A stretch of 64,000 nucleotides of DNA from Dromaius novaehollandiae. Lineage: Eukaryota > Chordata > Aves > Casuariiformes > Dromaiidae. A program made the position numbers and the translations under genes. The stretch covers positions 7,317,404 to 7,381,403 of the forward strand of contig NC_088103.1 of assembly GCF_036370855.1 (NCBI RefSeq). Direction: 5' to 3'. Below the pieces are notes generated by a model, which was not told the DNA's origin, did no database searches, and saw only the letters and a program-made list of their open reading frames with translations. Below, piece by piece: positions 49,801-60,373 of this stretch. Position 1 is the first letter of the stretch. Every line of letters begins with the position of its first letter.

Positions 49801-52800
49801 CATTAGGAGAACCAAAAGGGTTAAAAAGCAGTGGCTGAACTGCAGGAGTGCTGAACGTCACCATTTTGCCATATTATTCACAAAAAAAAGCATTAACCAT
49901 TGGGCAACCTGCTGCCAGTGTAATTCAGGTCTGCACCAAAGGATCTGAGACTCTTCTTGCCCGGCTGGGAGCTGCTCCGTCCCCAGCTCTCCCCATCCTC
50001 ATGTCTGGTGTCACAGCAGCGGTGCTGCAAACCACCCCCGGGGCTGGCAGCATCCACGGCTAGCTGCATGCAAAGAAATGTCACGTTATCCCGCCTCACG
50101 GAAGAGCGGTGCCGGAAAGCCACGTTGCCTTCTCGGAGCTGGGGCCACCCTGAGAGCGTTGCGAGTGAATTGCCCAATTTTGCCTATGGTCCAGGGCTGC
50201 TTCACAGCTTTATCGTTTCGTCGGCTGAGCTTGGCGTTCCCGGGTGTCCAAACACTGTCTTCTCCCAAAAATAATGAAAAAAGGTAGTATTTCTCAGTGT
50301 TCCTCTAATGGGTTTTGGAGAATCAGCTACCTTGAAAACTCCTTTGGTGACCCATGCTGTTCTGCTGGTTTATCAAACCTGGTGGTTTACCAATGCTTTG
50401 CAATAAATGCAAGCATTTGCCAGACTACAAGCGACGAGATGGTCAATCGCATGCTGAGCAGCTACCGCCGGGGCGTGCAGCGTGTGGCGGAGGAGCACAC
50501 ACGCGTGTGCAGAGCAGGGGCGAGCGCCTGCCGCTTCTACTTCTGCCGAGCGATCCCGCGGCGAAATCGCTGCGCTGCACCGAGGAAGACGCACACAGCC
50601 TGGAGCACGACTGCATCGTCCTTTCCCCCTGCCCCGGCAAACCTTGCGTGCAAGCACCGTCTCATTAACACTTCCTTTTCTTTGAGTATCTTAACAGGTC
50701 CTAGGCTGTTTTGGAGGCTTCCTTTGCAATCATGCTCATGGTGGTGTGTACTCAAAAAAAGAAAAAAATAAAATCCAAGTTTCTATTTTTCTGCTGCATT
50801 TCCTTATTCTCAGCACGAGGTTTTCCACTTCTACAGCCCGCAAGCCGGTCATTCAGATATTGCTGGTGCAGAAAACGTGCCAGATGCCGAACAAAGCCAT
50901 GAAGCAGTCGTGGAGGAGCGCACGGCTTGAATCAACGGCAGCAGCAACGAAGCATTACCTGGACTGGCCAGCTGTGGAGTAGCTTGCACGAGCAGTTAAT
51001 GTTTTGCACAAATTTTGCAAATTTCGGCGGTTAAATTGTACCCCGAGATCCAGCTACCTTCTTCTACTTACTGTCTCCACAAAAGCAAGGCTAATGCAAA
51101 GCTTTTCAAGGGCAAGGAGAAGCTACCGTATCAGTCCGCACCATTATTGCTCCCGTATCTGACACCTGCTGCCTGCTTACAAGCTCAATTCTGTATTAAT
51201 TTATAGCGTAACATCCACAGAAAAGAAAAAATAATGATAACAGTCCCCCCTCCAAACCTTCTGCACCCATGAAACCGATTTTCCAAAGCCCTCCCTTCTC
51301 CAACGTTGCTCAGGTCATTGAAATTCAATGCAAGTTTGGTTACGACCTAGTTAGATAAACCTTGCCTGCTGTTCACAGAACTAGCGTAAAAGTTTGGGGA
51401 GGGGAAAAAAGAAAGAAAGGGGAAAAAAAGCACACATCAGACAGGTAGAAAACTGAGACCAGCTAGGAGAAAACGTTTCTCTAAAATGCGTATGACCTTA
51501 TCAGAGCATTTAGTAAGAACCAAACTGACAGATCTTGCAACAATTATGGTGTAGTGAAATAATAACAGTATCTTGCACAGGATTAAAATACAACATTTTG
51601 CTAGTTATTTCAAAGAATAGATTTTTTTTTTCCTTCCATCATTCTCATCCCCATGTTCAGACTCTATCTAAACTCCAAAGAGCTACTTTTAGTTAGGTAC
51701 CAAGTGCAAATATGCCAAGATAAGAGAGTTAGGAGAAATAAATACCAAGTCTTTTTTTCTTTTTTCTCCTTCTTGCACGATAGGCTACATTGCATTTCTC
51801 ATGCCTAAAGACAAGTACCGTCGCTCAAAATATTTGGTCAGAAACCTCAGGCTGAAAGGGAGGTTATTTGACAGAAACGTCACATCTACATTGGCTTGTA
51901 CAACAGTGATGCCTATCATATAATTACACGCGTTTCTCTATTGACTCTTCCTGTCTTTCAAGAGTTACCCATTCTCACGACTGGTTTAATCTCATCTGGA
52001 AAAAAAACCCAACCTGCATACTACAACAGGACGCTTTTCTCATGTGAATACGTATTTTTTTCTTCTTTCTAATACTGCATTGGAGAAAAACACTTTGCTC
52101 TGCAGTGCTAATGTCTCTTAGGTATTACGTGGCGATTACCAACAGTGGCATTTCTCAGCTCCCTATTCAAGTTGTAGCGAGACACACTCACTACTTTGAG
52201 TTACAAATAAAAATTAAAAGCGGGTGCCAGTATTTTACAACTAAACCTTGCTTAAAGTTTTCAAACCCATTCTTTGGGGGTGTTAGGTCACCCTTTGCCC
52301 TTGACGGATTTGTATATGCATATTAGCCTCCTAAAACAGACCTTTTTTATCCCCTCCACCATGAGCCATTTGTCTTTACGGCAGGTTTACACGCAATGCT
52401 GGACTGGTGATTTGACTGGTTAACCCTACAGCTCAGTAGGATGGAAAATGTATCTATCCCCTTCCTGTTAATTACTTTTTATGCCTATTTCTATGCTGTG
52501 GACTCTGGTATCATCCTGGTTTAGTTCAGAGAACTATAACCCTAGGATGACAATTATTGATGCAGCACAAAAACCAGAGCTAAAGACCATGCGAAGAAGA
52601 AAACAGGACTGATGTGGGAAGAGATGAAAAATGGACTGGAGAAGAAAACAGGAATGAGCTAATTTACAAAAGAAAATGAACAAAGCACGGCCAGGTAACT
52701 CTGAATAAGATTAACTGCTATACATATTTTTCCTCTTTGTAATTTTTAATCATATTTAATCTTCTTCTCCGCTTTGCTAGGTAACAACATTACACTCTTA

Positions 52801-53345
52801 TGCACGCTTAGGTCGCTCTTACGCGTGTTTGCTCTCTGGGTCTCTTTGCATAAACTGATATATCACTCTCGCCTGTGGCACTGCCACTCAAATTTAAACC
52901 AGCCGAGGATTTGCTCCATTGACTTCCATGGATTTATTTTTAATTTATTACTCTGAGTTCAGAATCAAGTGCTCTGGATATAAATCTAGAACATAAATAG
53001 ACAATTTCCAAATCTAAACAGTAGAGCCACAAGTACCATACAGAAAACCAAGCTAGGCATGTAGAGAACTGTCTGAAAAGTTAACCAAATGTTGCTGTGC
53101 ATTTATTAGTAGTTTACTGTTTATTAAACAATAATCAAGATCCAAAAGAACTAATAAACTCAAAGGAAGGACTGTTTAGTGAAATGGGAGCCTGTCAAAA
53201 CAGTTGTTGGGGAGGACAATTAATTGGTACAAATGTGAGTGCAAATTTTTTTTTTTTAACCTTTAAAGCATGTTGTCTGTAGTATACAACATATGTGCAC
53301 AATACAAATTCCATACATTTTCCTCAGTGACAATAAAAAGCGCAG
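46884..53345. other. Intergenic, GC-rich patches, nothing recognised
   Basis: Two GC-richer patches (about 47810-48300 and 50420-50660) yield overlapping frames on both strands (up to 175 codons at 50244-50771), none with family resemblance. The patch at 50.4-50.7 kb is CpG-rich and might be a weak promoter. The rest is AT-rich single-copy DNA. No RNA gene seen. Confidence 0.4.
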
Positions 53346-53351
53346 TTTATT
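53346..53351 (-). terminator. Poly(A) signal for the CD2-type transcript
   Basis: A minus-strand AATAAA lies only about 38 nt downstream of the TGA stop of the CD2-type exon. If used, it gives a 3' UTR of roughly 60-70 nt. Further AATAAA hexamers on the same strand at 53125-53120 and 53107-53102 are alternatives about 265-290 nt from the stop. Confidence 0.5.
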
Positions 53352-53388
53352 ATAAACTGAAGTAAAAATTAAAATTAAAAAAAAGAAA

Positions 53389-53943
53389 TCACAGTTTTGT
53401 CATTGGTATGTGAAGGTTATTCCAAGGGCCCATCCAGAGCTCCTCTTCGTCAGACTGTGTGTGTTCACTGTGCGACTCCAAGTGCTCTTTGACATCCTCG
53501 TTGTCAACGACCGACTCCCGCTCTTCTGTGCTTTTCATTTTGGGGCCCCCCGGCTTTGTTACTATGTTCTCGGCCCCTATAGCAGAGGATGCAAACGAGA
53601 CACTACAAGGTCTTGTGTTCCTCTTATCGCTCGGAGAGGGTCCCATCGACAAGGTGTTCAGCGGGACGTTCTCCTCGTGCGTCACCGCGAGCTTGTCCAG
53701 TTTCTTGAAGTGTTTCCCCAGCCTCACTGGAGACGTGACTTTTAAATTATTGGCAAGGCAAACGCGGCGCGTTCTGACAACAGAGCCGTTCTGTGCAATG
53801 TAGATGTTACCGTTGACGTTGTTTTGGATGTTGGGGTTATTCAGACGATTCCTCTGACTGGAGTCCGGAGCGCTGTCTTCTCCGGTGGAGCTGGTCTCGT
53901 ATTCGGGGTCAACTATCAACTTGATCCTTTTCTTCCTGGCCCA
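53389..53943 (-). CDS. PCDH15: PCDH15 CD2-type terminal coding exon
   Basis: A 555-nt minus-strand terminal exon encoding 184 residues and a TGA stop. The acceptor is TTTATTGTCAAACAG and the exon starts in phase 0 with W-A-R-K-K-R-I-K-L-I-V-D. The sequence (E-Y-E-T-S-S-T-G-E-D near the start, N-G-N-I-Y-I-A-Q-N-G-S-V-V-R-T-R-R in the middle, E-E-L-W-M-G-P-W-N-N-L-H-I-P-M-T-K-L at the end) matches my memory of the CD2 tail of mammalian PCDH15, the form that genetic studies in mice tie to hair-bundle function. The last four residues form a class-I PDZ ligand. The exon lies about 3.0 kb downstream of the CD1-like stop. An open frame continues upstream of the acceptor but is not conserved-looking, so I excluded it. 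A separate CD3 exon was not found between the two. Confidence 0.93.
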   Translation of the reverse strand, partial: WARKKRIKLIVDPEYETSSTGEDSAPDSSQRNRLNNPNIQNNVNGNIYIAQNGSVVRTRRVCLANNLKVTSPVRLGKHFKKLDKLAVTHEENVPLNTLSMGPSPSDKRNTRPCSVSFASSAIGAENIVTKPGGPKMKSTEERESVVDNEDVKEHLESHSEHTQSDEEELWMGPWNNLHIPMTKL

Positions 53944-56655
53944 CTGTTTGACAATAAATAGAAATGTCATTAAATTGCAGCACTATTTCTTACATTTTCT
54001 TGTCTTTTTTCTGTCATGTTCATATCTACTATTTATCTAGACACTTCATATGAATTTCCATAACCTGGTCTTTTTTACCCTTCCTTTTAGATCATACGCT
54101 GATATGTCCTGACCGTTCTGATTACTACTATGTGACAATAGCATATACACTTAATGCTAGAACACACCAACCACTCCTTCCACTAAAAAATCATAAAATG
54201 GATGTACTCATTTTAGTTCAGGAATGAAATCATGTCATTACATCAAATTTTTTTATACATACACACTCGATGTTTTTCCTTCATGCTTGGAACATAGTGA
54301 CAGGTTTTAATCTTCTAGTTTTTTTAGCTAAAGATGCATTCAGCCATGCTCCCACCATTAGGTCAAAGTGCATCTTCTTGGAGAATTCTGGGAACAGAGA
54401 CCTTACTTTTGGAAAGCCAACTTAATAAAAGTTTCTTCTGTAAATCGCATTAGTGGTGAACCAGTCATATTTTGACAAAACAACGTCCCAGCCTGTCTTG
54501 CAAAGACCTATGCAAAACAACTGAATTCATATTCCCTGCTAACAGGAACTGGACTGCATTGATGGCAAGGAAACGGTGCAAGCGATATTTCGAAGAAACT
54601 ACTCCACTTTTGGGTGAATGGTTAGGCAGGCACTGGAAGATTTCTTCCAGAGTGCTACTAAATTGTAAAGTCAGTGCAGAAATAGCACTGATCAAGTCCG
54701 TTTTACATGCACAACACATCAAGGAGAGAAATATCTCGGGACCTACACAAGGGAAATTCTCAGGCACCGTGTCGGCAAGACTGGGTGGAGAAAAAATAAG
54801 AAATAAATTCTTGCTATAAGGCTTTGTGCCAGTTGAAATCTAGCGGAATCGATGGACATGCTTTGCTATCAAATGCAATTAAGACAATGGCAAAATAACA
54901 CTTTAGGTTTTACAGAATTTGAATATATTTTCCAAAGAGTTAATGCAAACTTAATTTCCGTGTTGCTGTGACTTTGTACTCATAGTGATTACACAAAACC
55001 CATTACTTATTTTAACTTATAACCGATCTTTTTTTAAAAACTGCTTCCTTGCAATACACTGCAACAAACTCCTATCATTCTTGAACTAATAATGATGGAA
55101 GCATCATTATTTCACTAAGGCAGCAGATACCATCACAGTTAAGTCCCACTGCAATACACACGCATGCACACAAGAAAAGCTCATTTTTAGAGAAAGAAAA
55201 TCATGCAAGGTACAAACGGTGATGATAATCCTTACGCTTTTGAAAAGTTACCCTTTGTACAGCTTGCTTACAGGCCTTATTCGGCCTTTTGTTCCTGATA
55301 AAGACATGCAATTTTCTCCACGCTGATATATTGAGGTGGATGAAAAGTCTGACAATTTAAGATAGGATTTACACTAAACGACTGTGTGCAGCTGCACCCT
55401 AAGTGCTATATGGGAATGCAAAAAAGTGGGTAACTAACCATAAATCTAGCTTACACTTCAACTGGAATTAAAGCCAACAGTTGAATATTTGCAATCACCT
55501 GTGCACTTTGCAGCAAATCGGCAATAGAGACATAACCTCTTCAGGAACATAGCATGGGGGCAGCTTGAGAAAACGCCACAGTACTGCGCATGCTGCTGTG
55601 CCTTCTACATTTCCAGGATATACCAGGATTTGTATTACCTTTGGAGTCCTCAGTCACAAGAATAATCCACTACTGGCTCATCAAAATTTTAATTTTATTT
55701 AGGCTTTTTACTATATATCCGGAAAAATCTAGTGATTGCGAAACAGCTCTGTGGCTTTTGATACAAGATAAAGTGCAGATAGCCTCTCTGCATACAAAGC
55801 TTTAATGCCGTGTGTGCTGACAGCGTGGACAAAAGCTCTGTGAGGCCGTACATCACGCAGAGGTTGTTTCATATACGAAAACACAAAAGCCACTTGAGTC
55901 ATATATAACAGAAATGCTTCTGACACCGTCATGCTCATTTTGAGCAGAACTGCACTAACGAAAATGCTGTACTATTCCTCTGTTGACTGACACCAGCTGT
56001 TCCAGGTTATTGAATTTTAAAAGGCAAATAACCAAAATGCAGACCACGGGTGATGGTTCCCTTCAGCAACTCTTTGCAGTTATGCATCTCAAACTTTAAA
56101 ATGCCACCAATACACATGGGGGTGGGAAGGGCAGAGGTACCCGTTTTTCTTTTGTGAGCTAGCTCATTTCGTACACCCACCTCTGCATCTCTGCCTTGTT
56201 CTTCACTGCTGTCGGAAGCCTGAATCCCACGATCGGGACACAGTTTAATCCCAGCTCTGCTAGTAACAACCCTGCAGTTTCAGGCATGCTGCTTTAACGC
56301 TGTTTCCATTTCCCTCCTTGTAGATAGGGCTAATATTTACATCAGAGAACTCTTTTGAAGATTAGCAAATTCTGTATGGTAGGGGAGCACGTAGTGGAAC
56401 AGCATACGACTGCTAAGTCTTTTCATCTTCCTCCTCATTGTTCACTAAAATCTCTATGTTTTGCCTCTTTCCCTTCCTACAATGTGCCATTTTGTGACAG
56501 ACGCATTAACGTGAATAAGCCCATAATGCGGGGGGGACAAAGTGCCCTCAAGTTCCTTAAGCTATCAACCAGCGCTAATGCGAAACGCCACCTTACTCGT
56601 CATCGTGACTTCCACAATGCAGAAAGGATTAAATCTAAGAATTAACAGGCTGCCT
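53944..56655. other. Interval between the two PCDH15 terminal exons
   Basis: About 2.7 kb, intronic for the CD2-type transcript. It contains a MIR-like SINE (56213-56375) and AT-rich single-copy DNA. The longest open frames (54472-54819 plus, 54465-54767 minus) overlap each other on opposite strands, have no convincing splice sites and resemble no family I know. I looked for a CD3-type tail exon on the minus strand and saw none. Confidence 0.5.
56213..56375 (+). repeat. MIR-like ancient tRNA-derived SINE
   Basis: The order of blocks fits the MIR/CORE-SINE layout: a tRNA-like segment (AATCCCAGCTCTGCTAGTAAC, with B-box-like sequence just before it), then a pyrimidine-rich TTTCCATTTCCCTCCTTGTAG segment, then a GGGCTAATATTTACATCAGAG segment followed by GAAGATTAGC. 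Strongly diverged; family assigned from memory of the consensus, and the boundaries are approximate. Confidence 0.5.
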
Positions 56656-56695
56656 TTTATTATTAAAATTAGCTTTTTATTATTAAAATTAGCAA
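56652..56695. repeat. Short direct duplication containing the poly(A) signal
   Basis: CTTTTATTATTAAAATTAG and CTTTTTATTATTAAAATTAG are adjacent; each contains TTTATT, which is AATAAA on the minus strand. Confidence 0.9.
56656..56681 (-). terminator. Tandem poly(A) signals for the CD1-like transcript
   Basis: Two minus-strand AATAAA hexamers (at 56681-56676 and 56661-56656) lie about 290 and 310 nt downstream of the TAG stop of the CD1-like exon. They sit in a short direct repeat (about 20 bp), so the signal itself has been duplicated. Position and sequence fit a short 3' UTR; use of either site is inferred. Confidence 0.55.
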
Positions 56696-56969
56696 AGAAA
56701 AAATATGTGCTCCTTCCTGCTGGATGAAAATTAATCTTTCTATATGCACCATTAAGTATGCCTGAGTAGGACTTGTATTTGTTTGGCTTTCTCTAATACT
56801 TCTGTTCTTAAGATAGTGTTTAAGATTTAAAGACTGACGCAATACATTTAGACCTTTTCTTTTTGGCTATCTCTAGTCAAGTGTGTACTGCTTAGGAAAG
56901 ACCACACAGAAGGCACAGCAAACACCACCACTCCTTACTGCACAACGTCCACCTGCCGTTCTGCCTTTT

Positions 56970-58565
56970 CTAAAAGGCTGTGGAATCACCCGTGGTCTCT
57001 GACTCCGTAGCAGCGGTATCCAGGGTCTCATCCGACCGTGACTCACTGTTTTCCAGGGATGCCTTTTTTCTCATTTTCCTTCTTTTCATGTCGGTGTCAG
57101 AACTTTGGTTCTCAGTATCACGGGAAGCATCGGTTTTGCTAGAGGTGGCACTAGTTGTGCTTTTTGTCCCTTTGGTCCCTTTGGAAGTGACGCTGATTTC
57201 GCTTTCTAGGCAACTAGATTCATTCTTACTGATAGTCTCCTCCTCCTCACTAGCATCTGTAGCAACCTCTTCCGTGCTTTCATCCATGCAATCACCACTA
57301 TTAACACCCGATTTTCCTTTCTTGTTTTCTTCAGCAGTCGCAGTTTTTGCATTGGCAGAAGATGTTTCAGACACGGCCTTATCTACATTATCTGCTGTCT
57401 CATCGGGGCTTGCATCGACTTGTTCCACATCTGTTTGCTCATCTTCTTCTGACACCTCTTCTATCGTGTCTTCTATTTCAAGGCTGGCCGAGGATGTTTT
57501 GCTCTTATAGCTGGATCCTGAAGTTTTCCGGTAGCTAGTGTCCCTCGCACTCCCGGATGCATCAGACCTAGCTGCTGACTTCTGGCTGGAGCGCCTCGCT
57601 CCTCCACGAGAACTGCCTCCCCTACTTTTTACACTTGATCTTTCAGTACTTCTGCTGCTGCTGGACTTGCTAGGCCCTGATCCGCTGAACGAACTTTGCG
57701 TTGAGGAGCTCTTTGATTGGCTATCATCTTCGTCACTTTCAGAGTCTTCTTCATCATCTTCCTCTTCAGATGAGTCCTCCTCAGAGTCACTACTAGAGCT
57801 GGATTCAGAATCATCTTCAGAATCCCCAAAATCGTGCTCATCTTCTTCATCAGAGTCCACAGTACTTTCAGTTGCTTCATCTTGGTCCAGTGTTACTTTC
57901 AAATAGTCTTTATCTTCTGACCCTGAGGCAGAGCTACTACTCTTCATTGATGATTCATCATCTGAGGTGTATTTTCTTCTCTTCTTTTTCTTCCTCTCAT
58001 AATCACTCTCCTCATGTTCGCTTTCTGCTGTGATATTTATTGAAACTCCTGATTTTGTTTCATCTCCTTCGTACTCTTCCTCTCCTTTTCCTCTTGCACG
58101 GACTGATTCTTTGCTAGTAGGCTCTTGAATTTTTTTGGAAACACTAATGCCTTTCAACACATGATTTAGTTTTCTCATGGAAGGTCTGTCATCTGTTGAT
58201 TTCTGGAAGTAATTTCCCTTGATAATCATGCTTTCTTCGCCATCCACCTGGCGAGCTGACATGAGCTTGGCATAACTGGAATCCTTCCTACTGCTTTTTA
58301 CTTTCTGCAGAATCATTGGGAATATCTTTGCTTTCTTCCACGGAGAATGAGCAGACTCAGCTCTTCCTACTGGCTTGTGAGCGCTTACTGCTATGCGACT
58401 TAAATGCATTACTGCTCTCAGTCTCCTTTTTCCCTGTCTGGTCCTATATGCTCTTGCAGAACCATGTCTTTGATCCATCCCACCACCTACAGGTCTACCT
58501 TCCACTGGAGGCCCTGCTCTCTGGCTTATACCTCTGCTCGGAGGACCTCTGCCTTGACTCATTCC
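56970..58565 (-). CDS. PCDH15: PCDH15 CD1-like terminal coding exon
   Basis: A 1,596-nt minus-strand terminal exon encoding 531 residues and a TAG stop. The acceptor is TTTTCATAATTTGCAG. The upstream in-frame ATG is intronic, so the coding part starts at the G-M-S-Q-G-R-G-P-P motif rather than at that ATG. Recognisable blocks are W-K-K-A-K-I-F-P-M-I (about exon residues 76-85) and D-K-D-Y-L-K-V-T-L-D-Q-D-E-A-T-E-S-T-V (about 218-236). Both resemble blocks I remember from the CD1 tail of mammalian PCDH15. Between and after them the protein is Ser/Asp/Glu-rich, with a dense acidic run near residues 238-285 and a Ser/Arg/Gly-rich stretch after it. No membrane segment or folded domain is evident. 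The C-terminus S-T-A-F fits a class-I PDZ ligand; mammalian CD1 ends in a similar ligand. Confidence 0.85.
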   Translation of the reverse strand, partial: GMSQGRGPPSRGISQRAGPPVEGRPVGGGMDQRHGSARAYRTRQGKRRLRAVMHLSRIAVSAHKPVGRAESAHSPWKKAKIFPMILQKVKSSRKDSSYAKLMSARQVDGEESMIIKGNYFQKSTDDRPSMRKLNHVLKGISVSKKIQEPTSKESVRARGKGEEEYEGDETKSGVSINITAESEHEESDYERKKKKRRKYTSDDESSMKSSSSASGSEDKDYLKVTLDQDEATESTVDSDEEDEHDFGDSEDDSESSSSSDSEEDSSEEEDDEEDSESDEDDSQSKSSSTQSSFSGSGPSKSSSSRSTERSSVKSRGGSSRGGARRSSQKSAARSDASGSARDTSYRKTSGSSYKSKTSSASLEIEDTIEEVSEEDEQTDVEQVDASPDETADNVDKAVSETSSANAKTATAEENKKGKSGVNSGDCMDESTEEVATDASEEEETISKNESSCLESEISVTSKGTKGTKSTTSATSSKTDASRDTENQSSDTDMKRRKMRKKASLENSESRSDETLDTAATESETTGDSTAF

Positions 58566-59342
58566 CTGCAAATTATGAAAATGGAACTTCATTACGATTT
58601 GAAACAGAGCTATTAGGAAAGCTTGTACCTAAAATAAGACAGGAGGAACAAATGCAACATTTTTCCCAGCATCAAAACTAACCTGTTTTAGGACAGCTTT
58701 TTACCAAAGTTATGGGGAAAATTTTACTTTTAGAATAGGCAGCTAGTGCACAACTATCTTACTCTCCAACAGTGAAAAAGAGTGGCTCATAAATGTTATC
58801 TCTTCTCATTTAATTAACATCTGTGTGATGGATTAACAGTCTAGTATTTCTGAACATTAAATAAGAAATGAACTTTTACATCAACTTTCTTCTGGCTGCC
58901 ACTGACATTTTAAAATTTCTTTACATTCAATTATAAGCTCTATGATAAATTAATTTAGGTGACTGCTTTTCTCACTGGAAGATCACCAGTTATAGGCTGA
59001 ATGTTAGTAATACTCCATTTAGTTGAGAATATAAAACAAAATTACCTAAGGCTATGTACATTTTTCATTGAACTAGAAACCCACATTAAGGGAAAACTGG
59101 AGGTGCATATTTAAAGAAACTTTGCAATTCCTTTTTCTTTCTAGAAAAGGGAACAGAGGTGCTGACATAGACTTTACCAGTCAGCAGAATGGCAGACTAC
59201 AATTAGCGTGGAAAGAGCTGCTGCTTTCATCTATCCACAACCTGATATTCGAATCAATTACAAAAGAACAGTTTTTTTTGAGAAGGTTTAATGACACTTC
59301 ATCTTGTTACAAAGACCGAATCAGGAGGCCAGATGCACTTAC

Positions 59343-59475
59343 TTCTTCCGCTGTCGATCCGTGAGGACTATAGTAATAGCCTCCATCATTCTCCACCACC
59401 ACTTCTCCGTACTCGTCGTACATTCCCGAAGGAGACAGCAACCGGCGGCGACTCCCATACTGAGGCAGCTCATAC
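59343..59475 (-). CDS. PCDH15: PCDH15 shared tail exon (Y-G-S-R-R-R-L-L block)
   Basis: Minus-strand exon of 133 nt. The acceptor is TTTGGCCAG and the donor is a consensus GTAAGT. After one base completing a Gly codon it encodes 44 residues starting Y-E-L-P-Q-Y-G-S-R-R-R-L-L and ending S-T-A-E-E. The Q-Y-G-S-R-R-R-L-L-x-P motif followed by E-Y-G-E-V is a hallmark of the PCDH15 intracellular domain. It ends in phase 0. Both downstream terminal exons (58565-56970 and 53943-53389) also begin in phase 0, so this looks like the branch point for alternative tails. Confidence 0.92.
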
Positions 59476-59710
59476 CTGGCCAAAATAGGCACCAATGTAT
59501 GCATGTGTCTCTCCACGTACGGCAGTAAATCCACACATTCACAGCCCTAAAGGACAGCAATTGGTTCGTTCGTTCTACCTTTGGGAAGAACTTCAATGTT
59601 TTACATTAGCAGTGTGTATATATGTATACATACACACTTATTGCACTTAGTCCTCTTACAACTGGAGGGCTGTAATTGGGCCAGAATTTCTTTCTAAGTA
59701 CCTGAATTCC

Positions 59711-59756
59711 TTCCGCACTTTTTCTTTTTTTTCTTTTCTTTTTTTTTTTTTTTTTT
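59711..59756. repeat. Pyrimidine (T/C) tract
   Basis: About 45 bp of T with interspersed C, in a PCDH15 intron. On the coding (minus) strand it is a purine tract. Confidence 0.85.
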
Positions 59757-60299
59757 AATTTGGGAAGCCAGGAAGCCAAAGAACAGATCCCCTGGGATCA
59801 GTGCTGGAGGATCAGTGCAAACTTGTAAGAAAACCAGAAATCCCTAAGCACTGGCATTCATAACATCATTAGCATGAGGCAGAATGACGGGATTTCAGGC
59901 AAATCCAAAAGGCCAGAGGCTGGCTGGGAACTGCGAGCAGAGCATATGGGCCCCTGAACCTAGGCTGGCGAGCCACAGAAGGGGAGGAGATGATGGAAAC
60001 AAATTTCCAAGTCAGCAAATAAAAAGCAAGTAAAAAGCAACTATAAAAGCAGCATGATAAATGGGGTAACCTCTCTGCAGTGTAATAATTAGATTCCTAA
60101 AGAAGCAAGGAGTTATACATTAGCCCTTTAACTTTTTAAAAGAGTTCTGTTGTCAGCACATGCATTTGTGGACAGAAAAATAAAAGTAACCCTGAAGCGG
60201 AGAAAAGGAAAGTCTCTAGATTGGATGCTGTAATAACAAACATTACCAACCTTGAAAAGCAGCATTTTCAGAAATATATAGGAAAAAATGAAAATATAC

Positions 60300-60373
60300 C
60301 CATGCTCATAACTGTAGTAATCTTGCCCGTAGTATTCCTGCCCTGGGTCAATTCCAGACTCCATACTTAATTC
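60300..60373 (-). CDS. PCDH15: PCDH15 cytoplasmic-tail exon (74 nt, Tyr-rich)
   Basis: Minus-strand exon, phase 0 at the acceptor (TCTTGGCAG) and phase 2 at the donor (GTATAT). It encodes a tyrosine-rich peptide beginning E-L-S-M-E-S-G-I-D-P-G-Q and continuing E-Y-Y-G-Q-D-Y-Y-S-Y-E-H-G; the last Gly codon is completed by the next exon. The segment closely resembles the conserved tyrosine-rich block of the vertebrate PCDH15 tail, which is what identifies the gene together with the downstream Y-G-S-R-R-R-L-L motif. The five tyrosines could be phosphorylation sites; that is inference. Confidence 0.88.

Noticed and set aside
50244..50771. 175-codon plus-strand frame in a CpG-rich patch
   Set aside because: All frames are partly open because of GC content, with no domain and no splice support. 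Only the CpG patch is noted.
53410..53803. Plus-strand frames opposite the PCDH15 CD2-type exon
   Set aside because: Antisense shadows with no independent support.
54465..54819. Possible PCDH15 CD3 exon
   Set aside because: Opposed frames on both strands, no consistent phase-0 acceptor and no PDZ-like C-terminus.
56980..57906. Long plus-strand frames opposite the PCDH15 CD1-like exon
   Set aside because: Antisense shadows of the Ser/Asp/Glu-rich coding sequence.
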